Part shown: piece by piece, positions 20,916-29,754 of the stretch
Layout of the letters: each line of letters begins with the position of its first letter
Numbering within the stretch: position 1 is the first letter of the stretch
Origin: UBA668 sp041394605
GTDB lineage: Bacteria > Actinomycetota > Acidimicrobiia > Acidimicrobiales > Ilumatobacteraceae
Assembly (NCBI GenBank): GCA_041394605.1
Contig: JAWKHX010000012.1
Coordinates: 1 to 64,000, forward strand
Direction: 5' to 3'
DNA: 64,000 nucleotides
Made by a program: the position numbers and the translations under genes
Notes under the pieces: generated by a model
Seen by the model: only the letters and a program-made list of their open reading frames with translations
Told to the model about the DNA's origin: nothing
Databases searched by the model: none

Positions 20916-22544
20916 TCAGCCCTGCTCGCGCAGGCGGAACCGCTGGATCTTGCCCGTCTGCGTCTTCGGCAGGGCCGCAGTGAACACCACCGAGCGCGGG
21001 TACTTGTAGGGCGCGATCGTCGCCTTCACGTGCTCCTGCAGGCGGGCGGCCGCGGCGTCGTCTGCCGTCACGCCCTCCTTCAACACCACATGAGCCTGCA
21101 CGATCTGGCCGCGGGCCTCGTCGGGCACGCCGATCACGGCGCACTCGGCCACGTCGGGGTGCGCCAGCAGCGCAGCCTCCACCTCCGGGCCGGCGATGTT
21201 GTAACCGCTGGAGATGATCATGTCGTCACTGCGGGCGGCGAAGTGGAAGTAGCCGTCGTCGTCCTGCACGAACGAGTCACCGGTGAGGTTCCAGCCGTCC
21301 TGCACATAGCGGCGCTGACGGTCGTCGGCGAGGTAGCGGCAACCTGTCGGCCCCTGCACGGCGAGACGGCCGACGGTGCCGCGGGGCACCTCCTGCATGT
21401 CGTCGTCCACCACCTTCGCGCGGTAGCCGCCGACGGGGCGGCCGGTGCACGCCGGGTGCGAGTCGCCGAAGCGGTTGGTGATGAAGATGTGCAGCATCTC
21501 GGTGGCGCCGATCCCGTCCAGCATCGGCTTGCCCGTGCTGGCCATCCACGCCTCGTACACCGGCGCAGGCAGCGTCTCCCCTGCGGACACGGCGGCCCGC
21601 AAAGAGGAGAGGTCGGCACCGTCCGCCATCGCGGCGAGCATCGCCCGGTAGGCCGTGGGCGCGGTGAAACAGACCGTGGCCCGGTACTCCTGGATGATCT
21701 CGATGAGGTTCGGTGGGGATGCGTTCTCCAGCAGGGTGGCCGCGGCGCCGAACCGCAGCGGGAACACGGCCAGGCCTCCGAGCCCGAACGTGAAGGCCAG
21801 CGGCGGGGAGCCGACGAAGATGTCGTCGGGGGTGACGCCCAGCACCTCCTTGGCGTAGCCGTCGGCGATGATCAGCAGGTCCCGGTGGAAGTGCATCGTC
21901 GCCTTCGGCCGGCCGGTGGTGCCGCTGGTGAAGCCCAGCAGGGCCACGTCGTCGCGGCCGGTGGGCGGCGCCTCGTAACGAACGGGCTTGTTCAGCGCCA
22001 CCCTGTCCAGTTCCGCATCATGGTTGGCGGTGCCGTCGAAGCCGACGACCTTGGTGAGGAACCGGCTGTCCTTGGCGCACGCCACCATCTCGTCCATCAG
22101 CCGGGTGTCGCACAGCGCCAGCGACACCTCGGCGATGTCCACGATCTGGCCCAGTTCACCTGCGCGCAGCATGGGCATGGTGTTCACCACCACCGCGCCC
22201 GCCTTCGTGGCGGCCAGCCAGCAGGCCACCATCGCCGGGTTGTTGGCGGAGCGGATCAGCACCCGGTTGCCCGGCACCACCCCGTAGTCCTCCGTCAGCG
22301 CGTGGGCCAGCCGGTTTGTCCAGTCGGTGAGCTCCTTGTAGGTGCGGCGCCGGCCGTTGCCGATGAGGGCGGTGTGGTCGCCGAAGCCGCGCTCCACCAT
22401 CCGGTCCGTCAACTCGACTGCAGCGTTGAGGTGCTCCGGGTAGTCGAAGCCGTCGAGCAACAGTTCCGGCCACTCCTCGGCCGGCGGCAGGTGGTCGCGG
22501 GCGAACGTGTCCACGTGCCCGGTGGGGCCGAGCGGGGCGTTCAC
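20916..22544 (-). CDS. Aryl-CoA ligase, likely 2-aminobenzoate-CoA ligase
   Basis: AMP-binding acyl-CoA synthetase, 542 residues. The P-loop SGTTGRPK is at 207-214, an ATEML motif is near 338, and the C-terminal catalytic lysine is in TQTGKIQR near 531. It activates a carboxylic acid to its CoA thioester via an acyl-adenylate. The specificity call rests on context: it is the last gene of an operon encoding a salicylyl/2-aminobenzoyl-CoA-type oxygenase, an SDR, an enoyl-CoA hydratase and a RidA-like protein. The N-terminal DTFARDHLPPAEEWPELLLD also recalls 2-aminobenzoate and benzoate ligases. Salicylate is the main alternative. The start overlaps the RidA-like gene by ATGA. Confidence 0.82.
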   Translation of the reverse strand: MNAPLGPTGHVDTFARDHLPPAEEWPELLLDGFDYPEHLNAAVELTDRMVERGFGDHTALIGNGRRRTYKELTDWTNRLAHALTEDYGVVPGNRVLIRSANNPAMVACWLAATKAGAVVVNTMPMLRAGELGQIVDIAEVSLALCDTRLMDEMVACAKDSRFLTKVVGFDGTANHDAELDRVALNKPVRYEAPPTGRDDVALLGFTSGTTGRPKATMHFHRDLLIIADGYAKEVLGVTPDDIFVGSPPLAFTFGLGGLAVFPLRFGAAATLLENASPPNLIEIIQEYRATVCFTAPTAYRAMLAAMADGADLSSLRAAVSAGETLPAPVYEAWMASTGKPMLDGIGATEMLHIFITNRFGDSHPACTGRPVGGYRAKVVDDDMQEVPRGTVGRLAVQGPTGCRYLADDRQRRYVQDGWNLTGDSFVQDDDGYFHFAARSDDMIISSGYNIAGPEVEAALLAHPDVAECAVIGVPDEARGQIVQAHVVLKEGVTADDAAAARLQEHVKATIAPYKYPRSVVFTAALPKTQTGKIQRFRLREQG

Positions 22545-22945
22545 GGCACCACCGCCGTGGCCTCGATCTCCACCTTCGCCCGCGCCTCCATCAGCGCCAC
22601 CACCTGCACCACGGCCATGGCCGGGAAGTGGCGGCCGATCACCTCGCGGTAGGCCTGACCGATGCCCGCCAGGTTCTCCAGGTACTCGTCACGGCTGGTG
22701 ACGTACCACGTCAGGCGCACGAGGTGCTCGGGGCCGGCGCCCGCCTCGGCCAGCACGTCCACGATGTTCTGCAGGCACTGGCGGAACTGGCCCACGAAGT
22801 CGTCCGTCTCGAACTGCTGCTGGCCGTTCCAGCCGATCATCCCGCCGAGGTAGACCGTGCGGCCTTCGGCGACCACGCCGTTGGCGTAGCCCTTGGCCCG
22901 CTTCCAGCCCGGCGGCTGGAGGAACTGGTGTGGTGAGTCGCTCAT
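22541..22945 (-). CDS. RidA/YjgF family protein lacking the usual catalytic arginine
   Basis: A 134-residue Rid-family protein (VYLGGMIGWNGQQQ, FRQCLQNIVDVLAEAGAG, ARAKVEIEATAVV). Canonical RidA hydrolyses enamines and imines to ketones and ammonia using an arginine in a PAR motif before the last strands. Here the corresponding position reads FPAMAVV, so Arg is replaced by Met, as in Rid subgroups without established imine deaminase activity. In this operon a role on an amino-enoyl-CoA intermediate is attractive but not proven. An ATG at 22945 leaves 25 bases to the hydratase gene; its stop overlaps the ligase start. Confidence 0.85.
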   Translation of the reverse strand: MSDSPHQFLQPPGWKRAKGYANGVVAEGRTVYLGGMIGWNGQQQFETDDFVGQFRQCLQNIVDVLAEAGAGPEHLVRLTWYVTSRDEYLENLAGIGQAYREVIGRHFPAMAVVQVVALMEARAKVEIEATAVVP

Positions 22946-22970
22946 GGTGCCCCCTGTGTGTCGTCCCTGT

Positions 22971-23789
22971 TCAATCGCCCTCGAAGACGGGCCGCTGCTT
23001 GGCCACGAACGCGTGGTAGGCGCGCTCGAAGTCCTTCGTCTGCATGCAGATCGCCTGCGCCTGGGCTTCGGCCTCGATCGCCTGCTCCAGCCCCATGCTC
23101 CACTCGTGGTTGAGCTGGGTCTTGGTGATCCCGTGGGCGAACGTCGGCCCAGCGGCCAGGCGGCGGGCCAGGTCCAGCGCTGCGCCGTCGAGGGCGGCCG
23201 CATCGTGGAGCGAGTTGTAGAAGCCCCACCGCTCGCCTTCCTCGCCAGTGAACGACCGCCCCGTGTACAGCAGCTCCGCGGCCCTCCCCTGCCCGATGAT
23301 GCGGGGCAGGACGGCGCAGGCGCCCATGTCGCAGCCGGCCAGGCCCACCCTGGTGAACAGGAAGGCGGTGCTGGCCTGCGGCGTGGCCAGGCGCAGGTCG
23401 GCGGCCATCGCCATGATCGCCCCGGCCCCCACGCAGACCCCGTCCACGGCGGCGATGATCGGCTTGCCGCACCCGATCATGGCCTTCACCAGGTCACCGG
23501 TCATCCGGGTGAACGCCAGCAGTTGCTTCATGTCCATCGCCACCAGCGGGCCGATGATCTCGTGCACGTCGCCGCCCGAGCAGAAGTTGCCGCCGTTGGA
23601 GCCGAGCACCACGACGTCCACGTCGTCGGCGGAGCTCAGCGCCCGGAACGTGTCGCGCAGTTCGGCGTAACTGTCGAACGTCAGCGGGTTCTTTCGTTCC
23701 GGACGATCCAGGCGGATCGTCGCCACCTGGTCCTGCACCTCCCACAGGAAGTGCTGTGGGCGCAGGCCGGCCATCGAGGTGGGGGTCAT
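22971..23789 (-). CDS. Enoyl-CoA hydratase/isomerase family protein
   Basis: Crotonase-fold protein, 272 residues, probably hydrating or hydrolysing a ring-derived CoA ester. The oxyanion-hole segments NFCSGGDVHE (about 78-87) and VCVGAGAIMAMAADLR are clear. Of the two catalytic glutamates of classical hydratases, the one in the AELLYTGR segment is kept. The first is absent (TRVGLAG instead of PE.GL), so the reaction may differ from simple hydration. Translationally coupled to the MarR gene by ATGA. Confidence 0.85.
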   Translation of the reverse strand: MTPTSMAGLRPQHFLWEVQDQVATIRLDRPERKNPLTFDSYAELRDTFRALSSADDVDVVVLGSNGGNFCSGGDVHEIIGPLVAMDMKQLLAFTRMTGDLVKAMIGCGKPIIAAVDGVCVGAGAIMAMAADLRLATPQASTAFLFTRVGLAGCDMGACAVLPRIIGQGRAAELLYTGRSFTGEEGERWGFYNSLHDAAALDGAALDLARRLAAGPTFAHGITKTQLNHEWSMGLEQAIEAEAQAQAICMQTKDFERAYHAFVAKQRPVFEGD

Positions 23790-24247
23790 CGGGTGCCTTT
23801 CGGTTCGGGGTGGAGGTGGGCCTCCAGCCGGTGGAGCAGGTCATCGAGCAGGTCGAGGTCGTGGCCGCCGAGGCCGCTGAACAGCGCGTCCACCCGTGCG
23901 GCGTGCGGCGCTGCCTGGGCCTCGAAGTGGGCCGCACCCGCCGCCGTCAGGCCGACCCGCACGACACGGCGATCGGCCGGCGACGGCGCGCGACGAACCA
24001 GCCCGTCGCGCTCCAGCCGGTCCACCACCGCCGTGGCATTGCCGTTGGAGACCAGCAGTTGCTGCGACAACTCGCCCATCGTCAGTTCGCCGTCGGCCCG
24101 ATGCAGCGCGGCGAGCACGTCGAAGCGCGGCAGGGTGCTGTCGTGCTCGACCCTCAGGAACTCGCGGAGTTCGGCCTCGATCGTGCGGGTGGCGCGCAAC
24201 AGGCGGATCCACGTCTTCAGCCGATGGCGGGCCAGTGGCTCGGTCAT
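23786..24247 (-). CDS. MarR family transcriptional regulator
   Basis: A 153-residue winged-helix regulator. The MarR core is clear: LTMGELSQQLLVSNGNATAVVDRLERDGLVRR, followed by the wing SPADRRVVRVGLTAAG. Family members usually repress aromatic catabolic genes and are released by an aromatic acid or its CoA ester. It is encoded inside the operon between the SDR and hydratase genes (ATGA overlaps on both sides). A candidate dyad operator lies upstream of the first gene (27325-27342). Confidence 0.92.
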   Translation of the reverse strand: MTEPLARHRLKTWIRLLRATRTIEAELREFLRVEHDSTLPRFDVLAALHRADGELTMGELSQQLLVSNGNATAVVDRLERDGLVRRAPSPADRRVVRVGLTAAGAAHFEAQAAPHAARVDALFSGLGGHDLDLLDDLLHRLEAHLHPEPKGTR

Positions 24248-24990
24248 GTGGCACCACCGTCCAGGGCGATCGCCTGCCCGTTCACCGCGTCGCTGCCCGG
24301 CCCGCACAACCACAGTGCGGCGGCCGCCACCTCGGCGGGCTCGATCAATCGGCCCAGCGGGCTGTCTGCAGTGAGCGCAGCCAGCGCCTCCTCACGGCTG
24401 CGACCGGTGGTGGCCTGGATGTTGGCGATCGACCGCTCGGTCATCTCCGTGGCGAGGAAGCCGGGACACAGGGCGTTGGCGGTGGTGCCACTGCCGGCGA
24501 CCTCCTGCGCCGTCGCCCGCACCAGGCCGATCACACCATGTTTGGCCGCCGTGTAGGCGCCCACGTAGCGGTAGCCGCGCAGCCCGGCTGTGGAGGCCAC
24601 GGCGATCAGGCGCCCCCACTCACGCCCCCGCAGTTGTGCCCAGCCCTCGCGGAGGGTGAGGAAGGTGCCGGTGAGGTTCACCCCGACCATCTCTTCCCAC
24701 TGCGTCATCGAGGTGCGATGCAGCGGCGCGCTGGCGGACGCACCGGCGTTGGCGATCACCACGTCCACCGGCCCGGCAGCGGCGAACATGGCCTGCACCG
24801 AGGCCTCGTCGGTGACGTCGGCGACCACGGTGCGCATGCCGGGCGTGGCGGCGGCCACCTCGGCCAACGGCTCGGCACGCCGGCCGGCGATCACCACCTG
24901 GGCGCCGGCGGCGGCGAAGTCTGCCGCCATCCTCGCCCCGAGGCCGGTGCCGCCGCCGGTGATCAGCACCGTGCGGCCCTCCAGGCTCAT
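24244..24990 (-). CDS. Short-chain dehydrogenase/reductase
   Basis: SDR of 248 residues: cofactor loop TGGGTGLG (11-18), NAG at about 83-85, catalytic Ser near 133 and YTAAK (146-150), C-terminal NGQAIALDGG. In this operon the likely job is oxidation of a 3-hydroxyacyl-CoA or reduction of a ring ketone. The cofactor could be NAD or NADP: GRRAE after the second strand hints at NADP. Overlaps the oxygenase stop by ATGA. Confidence 0.9.
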   Translation of the reverse strand: MSLEGRTVLITGGGTGLGARMAADFAAAGAQVVIAGRRAEPLAEVAAATPGMRTVVADVTDEASVQAMFAAAGPVDVVIANAGASASAPLHRTSMTQWEEMVGVNLTGTFLTLREGWAQLRGREWGRLIAVASTAGLRGYRYVGAYTAAKHGVIGLVRATAQEVAGSGTTANALCPGFLATEMTERSIANIQATTGRSREEALAALTADSPLGRLIEPAEVAAAALWLCGPGSDAVNGQAIALDGGAT

Positions 24991-27272
24991 GCCCGGATCA
25001 CCTCCTGCGCCCGCTCGGCCAGCCGGTAGGCCTGATCCCGCCCGGGCAGGTACGGCAGCGGCCACTCCGTGCCCCGGTCGCCGAGCGCGACGGCGGCATG
25101 CAGGGTGAAGTACGGATCGGCCAGATGCACACGGGCCAGACACACCAGGTCGGCGCGGCCGGCCATGAGGATGCCGTTGACCATGTCGTGGTCGGTGATG
25201 TTGCCCACCGCCATCGTGGCGATGCCGGCCTCGTTGCGGATCCGGTCGCTGAACGGGGTCTGGAACATCCGGCCGTAGACCGGGCGGGCGTCCTCGCTGG
25301 TCTGCCCGGCGGAGACGTCGATGATGTCGGCACCGGCGGCGTGGAACCGGCGGGCGATCTCCACCGCCTCGTCCGGGGTCACGCCGTGCTCGTCCAGCCA
25401 GTCGTGCGCCGAGATCCGCACGCTCATCGGCTTGTGCGCCGGCCACACGGCGCGCATCGCCTGGAAGACCTCCAGGGGGTAGCGCATCCGGTTCTCCAGC
25501 GAACCGCCGTACTCGTCGGTGCGCACGTTGGAGACGGGCGAGATGAAGCTGGACAGCAGGTAGCCGTGTGCAGCGTGCAGTTCGATCATGTCGAAGCCGG
25601 CCCGCTCCGCCATCTCGGCGGCGGCGACGAACTCGGCGGTCACCCGGCCCATGTCCGCCCGGGTCATCGCCCGCGGCACCTGGTTGGCCGGGGACCAGGG
25701 CACGGCGGAGGCCGACATGACCTCCCAGTTGCCGTCGGGCAGGGGCCGGTCGGCGTCCTCCCACCCCACCTGGGTGCTGCCCTTGCGGCCGCTGTGGCCG
25801 ATCTGGCAGCACACCTTGGCCGCGGTCTCGGCGTGCACGAAGCGCACCAGGCGTGCCCACTCGGCCTCGTGCTCCGGTGCGTACAGGCCGGGGCAGCCGG
25901 GCGTGATCCGCCCCTCCGGCGACACGCACGTCATCTCCGTGTAGAGCAGACCGGCGCCACCCTTGGCCCGCTCGGCGTAGTGGGCGAAGTGCCAGTCCGT
26001 CGGGCACCCGTCCACCGCCCGGTACTGCGCCATCGGCGACACCACCACCCGGTTCACCAACTCCATGTCCCGCAGGCGGAACGGGGCGAACATCGGCGCC
26101 CGCCCAGGGGTACCGCCGGCCTTGGCCTGGAACCAGTCCTCCGCCTGGCGCAGCCAGTCCGGGTCGCGCAGGCGCAGGTTCTCGTGGCTGATCCGCTGGC
26201 TGCGGGTGAGCAGGGAGTAGTTGAACTGGACCGGGTCCATGTCCAGGTAGCGCTCGCACTGCTCGAACCATTCGAGGCTGTTACGCGCCGCCGACTGGAG
26301 GCGGAGGACCTCCATCCGCCGCTCCTCCTGGTAGCGCTCGAACGCCTGCTCCATCGTCGGCTCGCTGTGGAGGTACTCGGCGAGGGCGATGGCGCTGTCG
26401 AACGCCAGGCGCGAGCCGGAGCCGATGGAGAAGTGCCCCGTCGCCGCGGCGTCGCCCATCAGCACGACGTTCTCGTGGTGCCACCGCTCGCAGATCACGC
26501 GTGGGAAGTTCATCCAGACCGCGGAGCCGCGCAGGTGGCTGGCGTTGGACATCAGAGCATTGCCGCCGAGGTGGGCGGCAAACACCCGCTCGCAGGTGGC
26601 GATCGTCTCCTCCTTGGACATGTCCTCGAAGCCCCAGGCATCCCACGTCTGCTGGGTGCACTCCACGATCGCCGTCGCCGTGTCGCCGTCGAACTGGTAG
26701 GCGTGCATCCACATCCAGCCGTGCTCGGTGGGCTCGAAGATGAACGTGAAGGCGTCGTCGAACTTCTGGTGGGTGCCGAGCCAGATGAACTTGCACAGGC
26801 GCATGTCGATGTCCGGGCGGAAGTGCTGCTCGTACTCCTTGCGGACCAGCGAGTTGATCCCGTCGGCCGCCACCACCAGGTCGTAGTCGTGGCGGTACTC
26901 CTCGGCGGAGCGGAACTCGGTCTGGAAGCGCATGTCCACGCCCAGTTCACGGGCCCGCTCCTGCAGCAGCAGGAGCATCTTCATCCGCCCGATGCCGGCG
27001 AAGCCGTGCCCGCCCGACACGGTGCGCTGCCCGTGGTGGATCACCGCGATGTCGTCCCAGTAGGCGAAGTTGGCCCGGATGGCCGCCGTGCTCTGGGGGT
27101 CGTTGCGTTCCATCCGGCCGAGCGCGTCGTCGCTGAGCACCACGCCCCAGCCGAACGTGTCGTCGGCCTTGTTGCGCTCCAGCACGGCGACCTCGTGGCT
27201 GGGGTCGCGCAGCTTCATCGAGATGGCGAAGTACAGCCCCGCCGGGCCTCCCCCGAGACACAGCACCTTCAT
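24987..27272 (-). CDS. Fused FAD monooxygenase/NADH:flavin oxidoreductase, 2-aminobenzoyl-CoA monooxygenase/reductase type
   Basis: A 761-residue two-domain flavoprotein. Residues 1-390 are a class A FAD monooxygenase: GGGPAG (7-12), the DG motif at 137-138 (VVAADGINSLVRK) and GD at 273-274 (VVLMGDAAATGHFSIGSG), most like salicylyl-CoA 5-hydroxylases. Residues about 392-761 are an old-yellow-enzyme domain with HAAHGYL (566-572) and the NVRTDEYGGSLENR signature. This fusion is known from 2-aminobenzoyl-CoA monooxygenase/reductase (Azoarcus evansii), which hydroxylates and then reduces the ring of 2-aminobenzoyl-CoA. It is the first gene of the operon. Salicylyl-CoA hydroxylase activity is the alternative. 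Confidence 0.88.
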   Translation of the reverse strand: MKVLCLGGGPAGLYFAISMKLRDPSHEVAVLERNKADDTFGWGVVLSDDALGRMERNDPQSTAAIRANFAYWDDIAVIHHGQRTVSGGHGFAGIGRMKMLLLLQERARELGVDMRFQTEFRSAEEYRHDYDLVVAADGINSLVRKEYEQHFRPDIDMRLCKFIWLGTHQKFDDAFTFIFEPTEHGWMWMHAYQFDGDTATAIVECTQQTWDAWGFEDMSKEETIATCERVFAAHLGGNALMSNASHLRGSAVWMNFPRVICERWHHENVVLMGDAAATGHFSIGSGSRLAFDSAIALAEYLHSEPTMEQAFERYQEERRMEVLRLQSAARNSLEWFEQCERYLDMDPVQFNYSLLTRSQRISHENLRLRDPDWLRQAEDWFQAKAGGTPGRAPMFAPFRLRDMELVNRVVVSPMAQYRAVDGCPTDWHFAHYAERAKGGAGLLYTEMTCVSPEGRITPGCPGLYAPEHEAEWARLVRFVHAETAAKVCCQIGHSGRKGSTQVGWEDADRPLPDGNWEVMSASAVPWSPANQVPRAMTRADMGRVTAEFVAAAEMAERAGFDMIELHAAHGYLLSSFISPVSNVRTDEYGGSLENRMRYPLEVFQAMRAVWPAHKPMSVRISAHDWLDEHGVTPDEAVEIARRFHAAGADIIDVSAGQTSEDARPVYGRMFQTPFSDRIRNEAGIATMAVGNITDHDMVNGILMAGRADLVCLARVHLADPYFTLHAAVALGDRGTEWPLPYLPGRDQAYRLAERAQEVIRA

Positions 27273-27324
27273 TCCAGCCCCCCATCGGCGTCGTGACCTG
27301 CGCAGTGTCGCGCCGTCCGGAGAT

Positions 27325-27342
27325 TATTTCAAGTACGAAATA
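27325..27342. promoter_or_regulatory. Candidate MarR operator of the aryl-CoA operon
   Basis: A perfect dyad TATTTC-N6-GAAATA in the 108-base gap between pheT and the first operon gene. Size and A+T-rich symmetry fit MarR-type sites and stand out in G+C-rich DNA. The -10-like AATAAT on the minus strand overlaps it. Linking it to the MarR gene in this operon is inference. Confidence 0.5.
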
Positions 27343-27380
27343 TCACCTGGCCGCGCCGAAGGATGCCGGGAGAGGATGGC

Positions 27381-29741
27381 TCAGCCGCGGAGTTGACCGC
27401 CGAGCTTGGTGACCGCGGCGACGACCTTGTCGCGGATGGCCGCCAGGTCGGCGTCGGTGAACGTGCGGTCCGGTGCCTGCACGCGCAGGCGGTACGCCAG
27501 GCTGCGGCTGCCGTCCGGCACGCCCTTGCCGCGGTACACGTCGAACAGCGCCAGGTCCACCAGCGCGCTGCCGGCGCCCTGGCGGATCGCCTTGTCCACC
27601 TTCTCGGCGATCACGGAGTCCGCCACCACGAACGCGAGGTCGAAGTCACTGGACGGGAACCGGCTGGTGGGCTTCCACTGCGGCACCTTGGGCTCCATCG
27701 CCAGCAGCACCGACAGGTTCAGTTCCAGCACCGCCACCCGCTCGGTGACGTCGTAGGCGTCCAGCACATCGGGGTGCACCTCCCCCACCACTCCGATGGC
27801 GTCGCGGCCGAGCGACAGGGTGGCCGATCGGCCCGGATGCATGCCGGCGGGCACGGTGCCCTGGTCCAGCCGGGCGCCCCACCCCATGGCCGCGGCGATC
27901 TCCCGCCACACGTCCACTGCGTCCGGGGCCTCACGGCCGGCCAGCACCACGCCGAGCGCCTCGTACTCTGCGGGCAGCACATCGTCGCTCGGCGGGTACA
28001 CATGACCCACCTCGAACAGGGCGGCACCCGTGGTGCGGTGGGACTCGTTGAACGCCACGGCCTTCAGCAGCCCGGGCCGCAGCGAGGTGCGCAGCACGTC
28101 GTCGCCGACCACCAACGGGTTCACCAGGCGAACGGCGTCCGCTGCCAGGCCGGCACGCGCCAGGTCGCCATCGCTCAGGAACGGGTGGGGCATGGCCTCG
28201 CTGATGCCCAGGCCCAGCAGCACGTCGCGCAGGCGACGCCGGCGCTGCTGGATCGGGCTGAGCCCGCCGGGCAGCGACGACTTCGGCACCGTCTTGCCGA
28301 GCTTGGCGTAGCCGTAGTGGCGGGCCACCTCCTCGACGATGTCGATCTCCAGCGTGCAGTCCGGCCGCCACGAGGGCACGGTGACCGTGACCGAGCCGCT
28401 GCCGTCGGCGGCCGGTGCGCAGGCGAAGCCGATCGGCTCGATCAGGGCGGTGATCTGCTCCGCCGTGAACGGGGTACCGAGCAGGTGCTCGACCCGCGCT
28501 GGGCGGACCGTGATGGTGGTGGCGTCGGGGAAGTGCTCGCTGCGGGCGTCCACCGCGCCCTCGTGGACCACCAGGTCCGGGCAGGTCAGCCGCAGCAGTT
28601 CCACGAAGCGGGCGATGCCGGCGCCGATGCCGTGCGGGTCCATGCCGCGCTCGAAGCGGGCCGAGGCCTCGCTGCGCAGGCCGGTGCGGACCGCGGTGCG
28701 CATGATGCCGAGCGGCTCGAACCAGGCGGTCTCCAGCGCCACCGTGGTGGTGTCGTCGCTGATCTCGGTGTTCTGGCCGCCCATCACGCCGCCCAGACCG
28801 ATCGGCCGGTCGTTCCCGTCGCAGATCAGCAGGTCGTCCGCGGTCAGCGTGCGCTCCGCGCCGTCGAGGGTCACCAGCGTCTCGCCGTCCGCCGCCAGGC
28901 GGACGCGGAAGCCGTGGCCGCCCAGCGTCTCGTAGTCGTAGGCGTGGTTCGGCCGGTTGCACTCCAGCATCACGTAGTTGCTGACGTCGACGACGTTGTT
29001 GATCGGGCGCATGCCGGCGGCGGACAGCCGGCTGGCCATCCAGTCCGGCGAGTGGGCCACCCGCACGCCGCTGATGACCACGCTGGTGAACCGGGGGCAG
29101 CGATCGCCGTCCACCAGTTCCACGGTCGCGGTCATCGGCGCGCCGGTGGCCAGCACCGCCGGGGGCGAGTAGTCGAACGGCACGCCGAAGCGGGCCGCCA
29201 GGTCGCGGGCCACGCCCACATGGCCGTAGGCGTCGGGCCGGTTGCGCAGCACGTCCAGGTCGTAGACGACTTCCTCACGCAGGCCCAGGGCGGCGCCGTA
29301 GTTCAGCCCCAGCGCGGTGTCGTGGGGCAGCAGCAGGATGCCGCTGTGGTCGTCGCCCAGGCCCAGTTCACGGGCGCTGCACAGCATGCCCTGGCTGGGG
29401 ATGCCGAGGATCGGCTTCGGCTCGATGAGGCGCCCGTCGGGCATGGCGGTGCCCGCGGTGGCCAGCGGCACCACGTCGCCGGCGGACATGTTGAACGCGC
29501 CGCACCACACATGGCGCTCCACCCCGTCGCCGGCGTCGACGTACACGCGGTGCACCTTGGCGGCGTCGGGGTGACGCTCCGTGCGCAGCACCTTGGCGGT
29601 GATGACGCCCTCGACCGCCGAGCCAACGCGGTCGACCGACTCCACGGCCAGACCGAGGTCGCTGAGCGCGTCGGCGATGGCCTCCGTGTCGTCCGGCAGC
29701 CCCGGGCAGAGGTCCAGCAACCAGGAATGAACGATCTTCAT
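27381..29741 (-). CDS. pheT: Phenylalanyl-tRNA synthetase beta subunit
   Basis: Beta chain of the alpha2-beta2 enzyme charging tRNA-Phe; 786 residues. Ordered domains: an N-terminal B1/EMAP-like tRNA-binding domain (about 40-150), the B3/B4 editing domain (about 200-370), the B5 domain, the inactive core synthetase-like module (HYGYAKLGKTVP region) and a C-terminal anticodon-binding FDX-ACB domain ending RDKVVAAVTKLGGQLRG. It follows pheS by 13 bases in one operon. Confidence 0.97.
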   Translation of the reverse strand: MKIVHSWLLDLCPGLPDDTEAIADALSDLGLAVESVDRVGSAVEGVITAKVLRTERHPDAAKVHRVYVDAGDGVERHVWCGAFNMSAGDVVPLATAGTAMPDGRLIEPKPILGIPSQGMLCSARELGLGDDHSGILLLPHDTALGLNYGAALGLREEVVYDLDVLRNRPDAYGHVGVARDLAARFGVPFDYSPPAVLATGAPMTATVELVDGDRCPRFTSVVISGVRVAHSPDWMASRLSAAGMRPINNVVDVSNYVMLECNRPNHAYDYETLGGHGFRVRLAADGETLVTLDGAERTLTADDLLICDGNDRPIGLGGVMGGQNTEISDDTTTVALETAWFEPLGIMRTAVRTGLRSEASARFERGMDPHGIGAGIARFVELLRLTCPDLVVHEGAVDARSEHFPDATTITVRPARVEHLLGTPFTAEQITALIEPIGFACAPAADGSGSVTVTVPSWRPDCTLEIDIVEEVARHYGYAKLGKTVPKSSLPGGLSPIQQRRRRLRDVLLGLGISEAMPHPFLSDGDLARAGLAADAVRLVNPLVVGDDVLRTSLRPGLLKAVAFNESHRTTGAALFEVGHVYPPSDDVLPAEYEALGVVLAGREAPDAVDVWREIAAAMGWGARLDQGTVPAGMHPGRSATLSLGRDAIGVVGEVHPDVLDAYDVTERVAVLELNLSVLLAMEPKVPQWKPTSRFPSSDFDLAFVVADSVIAEKVDKAIRQGAGSALVDLALFDVYRGKGVPDGSRSLAYRLRVQAPDRTFTDADLAAIRDKVVAAVTKLGGQLRG

Positions 29742-29754
29742 GATCCGGCCCCTC

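Noticed and set aside
25098..27296. 732-codon plus-strand frame opposite the fused monooxygenase
   Set aside because: Antisense shadow; the minus-strand product has complete flavoprotein motifs.
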